A stretch of DNA of 36,404 nt, taken from Lachnospiraceae oral taxon 107 str. F0167 (lineage in GTDB: Bacteria; Bacillota; Clostridia; Lachnospirales; Lachnospiraceae). Within the stretch, counting starts at the first letter, position 1; each line of letters opens with the position of its first letter. The stretch lies in NCBI GenBank assembly GCA_000209465.1, contig GL890605.1:1-36404 (forward strand), in the 5' to 3' direction. The notes beneath the pieces were generated by a model that had not been told where the DNA came from, searched no databases, and worked only from the letters and a program-made list of their open reading frames with translations. Positions 35,319 to 36,404 of this stretch are shown in pieces. Made by a program: the position numbers and the translations under genes.

Positions 35319-36404
35319 ATGAGTGTAAGAATAGTAGTAATATGTTCAAATGAACTGGAGCGTATCATTGTTGACGGAATAGAAATGGATGATATATCAC
35401 CAATTAGACATAAACTAATTCAGGATTGGTTTGTTCCTTCAAATGGTAGAGATGGATGGGAAGGTCTGATTCAAGAAATAAAAAGAAATATAGATGATAG
35501 TGAGGCAAAGCTTAGCTTTGAATTTCAGGGTCCAAAGGAAAGCAAGGATATATTTGAAAGATTGATTAGAGAATATGGATATGGTGTAGATAAATTAAGT
35601 GATGATGAAATTGCTAAAATACATTTAGAAGATGCTAGAAAAGCTGAACATAGGGGATTGCATAAAAAGGCATTACAACATTATGTAAATGCGGCTGAGT
35701 TTGGTAAGTCTGCAGAAGCGTCTTTTTGTGTTGCAGAATATTACTTTAATTTTGAGGAAAAAGGGATTGAATGTTCTAGGGAAGATGCACTGTCAAATGC
35801 AATTGATTATTATGAAAAATCGGCATCAGCAGGTCACACAAAGGCTCAATATAAACTATATAAAATATTGTCAACTGATGAGTACGTAAAGAAAGATAGA
35901 GTAACCGCACTGAAATGGTTGAAAAAAGTAGCGGAGTCAGGAGATGACAAGGCACAGGTTGATCTGGGGAATGAATTATATGATAAAGACTGCAAAGAAG
36001 CTTTGAAATGGTATCTAAAAGCTGTTGAGAATAATAATACAGAAGGACAATGGAGATTAGGATCCCTGTATAGATCTGGGAATTTAGGAAAAGCAGATTA
36101 TGCAAATGCAGAGAAATGGTATAAAAAAGCATCAGAGAATAATAATGCAGAAGGACAATGGAGGTTGGGATGGTTGTATGCATCAGGAAATTTAGGTAAA
36201 GCAGATTATGTAAATGCAGAGAAATGGTATAAAAAAGCATCAGAGAATAATAATGCAGAAGGGCAATGGAGGTTGGGATGGTTGTATGCATCAGGAAATT
36301 TAGGTAAAGCAGATTATGTAAATGCAGAGAAATGGTATCAAAAGTCGGCAGAGAATAATAATGCAGAAGGGCAAGGGAGATTGGGATGGCTGTATGCATC
36401 AGGA
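35319..36404 (+). CDS. Sel1-repeat protein, 3' end outside window
   Basis: An open frame from ATG 35319 to the window end (362 codons visible), with GAGAGGTGA 6 bases upstream. Residues ~1-100 are a non-repeat region that I do not recognise (MSVRIVVICSNELERI, HKLIQDWFVPSNGRDGWEGL). From ~115 on come Sel1-like repeats (KKALQHYVNAAEFGKSAEA; AIDYYEKSASAGHTKAQYKL; ALKWLKKVAESGDDKAQVDLG), which fold as helical hairpins and bind other proteins. From 36027 the gene becomes a tandem array of nearly identical 108-bp units. No signal peptide is seen, so it is cytoplasmic. A signalling or scaffold role is only inferred. Confidence 0.85.
   Translation, partial: MSVRIVVICSNELERIIVDGIEMDDISPIRHKLIQDWFVPSNGRDGWEGLIQEIKRNIDDSEAKLSFEFQGPKESKDIFERLIREYGYGVDKLSDDEIAKIHLEDARKAEHRGLHKKALQHYVNAAEFGKSAEASFCVAEYYFNFEEKGIECSREDALSNAIDYYEKSASAGHTKAQYKLYKILSTDEYVKKDRVTALKWLKKVAESGDDKAQVDLGNELYDKDCKEALKWYLKAVENNNTEGQWRLGSLYRSGNLGKADYANAEKWYKKASENNNAEGQWRLGWLYASGNLGKADYVNAEKWYKKASENNNAEGQWRLGWLYASGNLGKADYVNAEKWYQKSAENNNAEGQGRLGWLYASG
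36027..36404 (+). repeat. 108-bp tandem repeats in the Sel1 gene
   Basis: Units begin at 36027, 36135, 36243 and 36351 (the last cut by the window end), each opening GAGAATAATAAT and coding 36 residues. Units two and three differ at only one base over their first ~95 bases, which shows very recent duplication or conversion. Confidence 0.95.

Noticed and set aside
35776-36399. A 207-codon minus-strand open frame with repeated motifs
   Set aside because: It is the antisense shadow of the Sel1 repeats; no ribosome binding site, and its repeats merely mirror the 108-bp units of the plus-strand gene.
36027-36404. CRISPR array
   Set aside because: The repeats are 108 bp, without spacers, fully coding and in frame.

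Overview
The window looks like a chromosomal segment of a low-GC, Gram-positive-type anaerobe of the Clostridia, most likely family Lachnospiraceae. The Lachnoanaerobaculum/oral Lachnospiraceae neighbourhood is my guess and is not proven. The reasons are AT-rich third positions, strong AGGAGG ribosome binding sites, an ATP synthase operon headed by atpZ/atpI genes, a sodium-type c subunit, and secreted proteins built from cell-wall-binding YY/GW repeats.

Layout. (1) 1-2320: the dead 3' part of an IS200-type transposase with its hairpin-rich right end, then a two-gene unit of an HTH regulator and an EVE-like/TPR protein. (2) 2328-6525: a lipoprotein, then a reverse-strand pair made of a ClpP-type serine protease and a shortened soluble VirD4/TraG-like ATPase joined by a TAATG stop-start overlap, and a divergent gene of unknown function across a shared AT-rich promoter region with a 24-bp perfect palindrome. 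This is the most unusual part of the window. (3) 6589-9804: a reverse-strand pair of secreted cell-wall-binding repeat proteins, one of them a GH25 lysozyme. (4) 10085-17317: a complete F-type ATP synthase operon (atpZ, an atpI-like gene, atpB-E-F-H-A-G-D-C) closed by a strong terminator. (5) 17397-22727: a glycosyltransferase, rmlA, rmlB and rmlD (rmlC is absent), and glmM. (6) 22794-24458: leuA, followed by a short in-frame gene fossil and a roughly 100-bp element with terminal inverted repeats. (7) 24696-33224: a tight nine-gene surface-polysaccharide operon with a GT8 and four GT2 glycosyltransferases, two flippases, an ATP-grasp ligase and a DUF2304 membrane protein. (8) 33242-36404: a 5'-truncated RecG-like/HATPase regulator, a WYL-domain regulator, and a Sel1-repeat protein that runs off the window.

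How the parts work together. Regions 5 and 7 would supply dTDP-sugar and amino-sugar precursors, assemble an oligosaccharide on a lipid carrier and flip it across the membrane. No polymerase and no priming phosphoglycosyltransferase are seen inside the window. Region 3 makes wall-bound proteins. Region 4 is core energy metabolism; its c-subunit ion site points to Na+ coupling. Region 2 has no relaxase, VirB4, VirB6 or integrase nearby, so the VirD4-like protein is not part of a visible conjugation module. Its coupling to a ClpP protease suggests a stand-alone ATPase-protease system whose function I cannot name. All calls come from reading the sequence and from memory of the families; no database search was possible.
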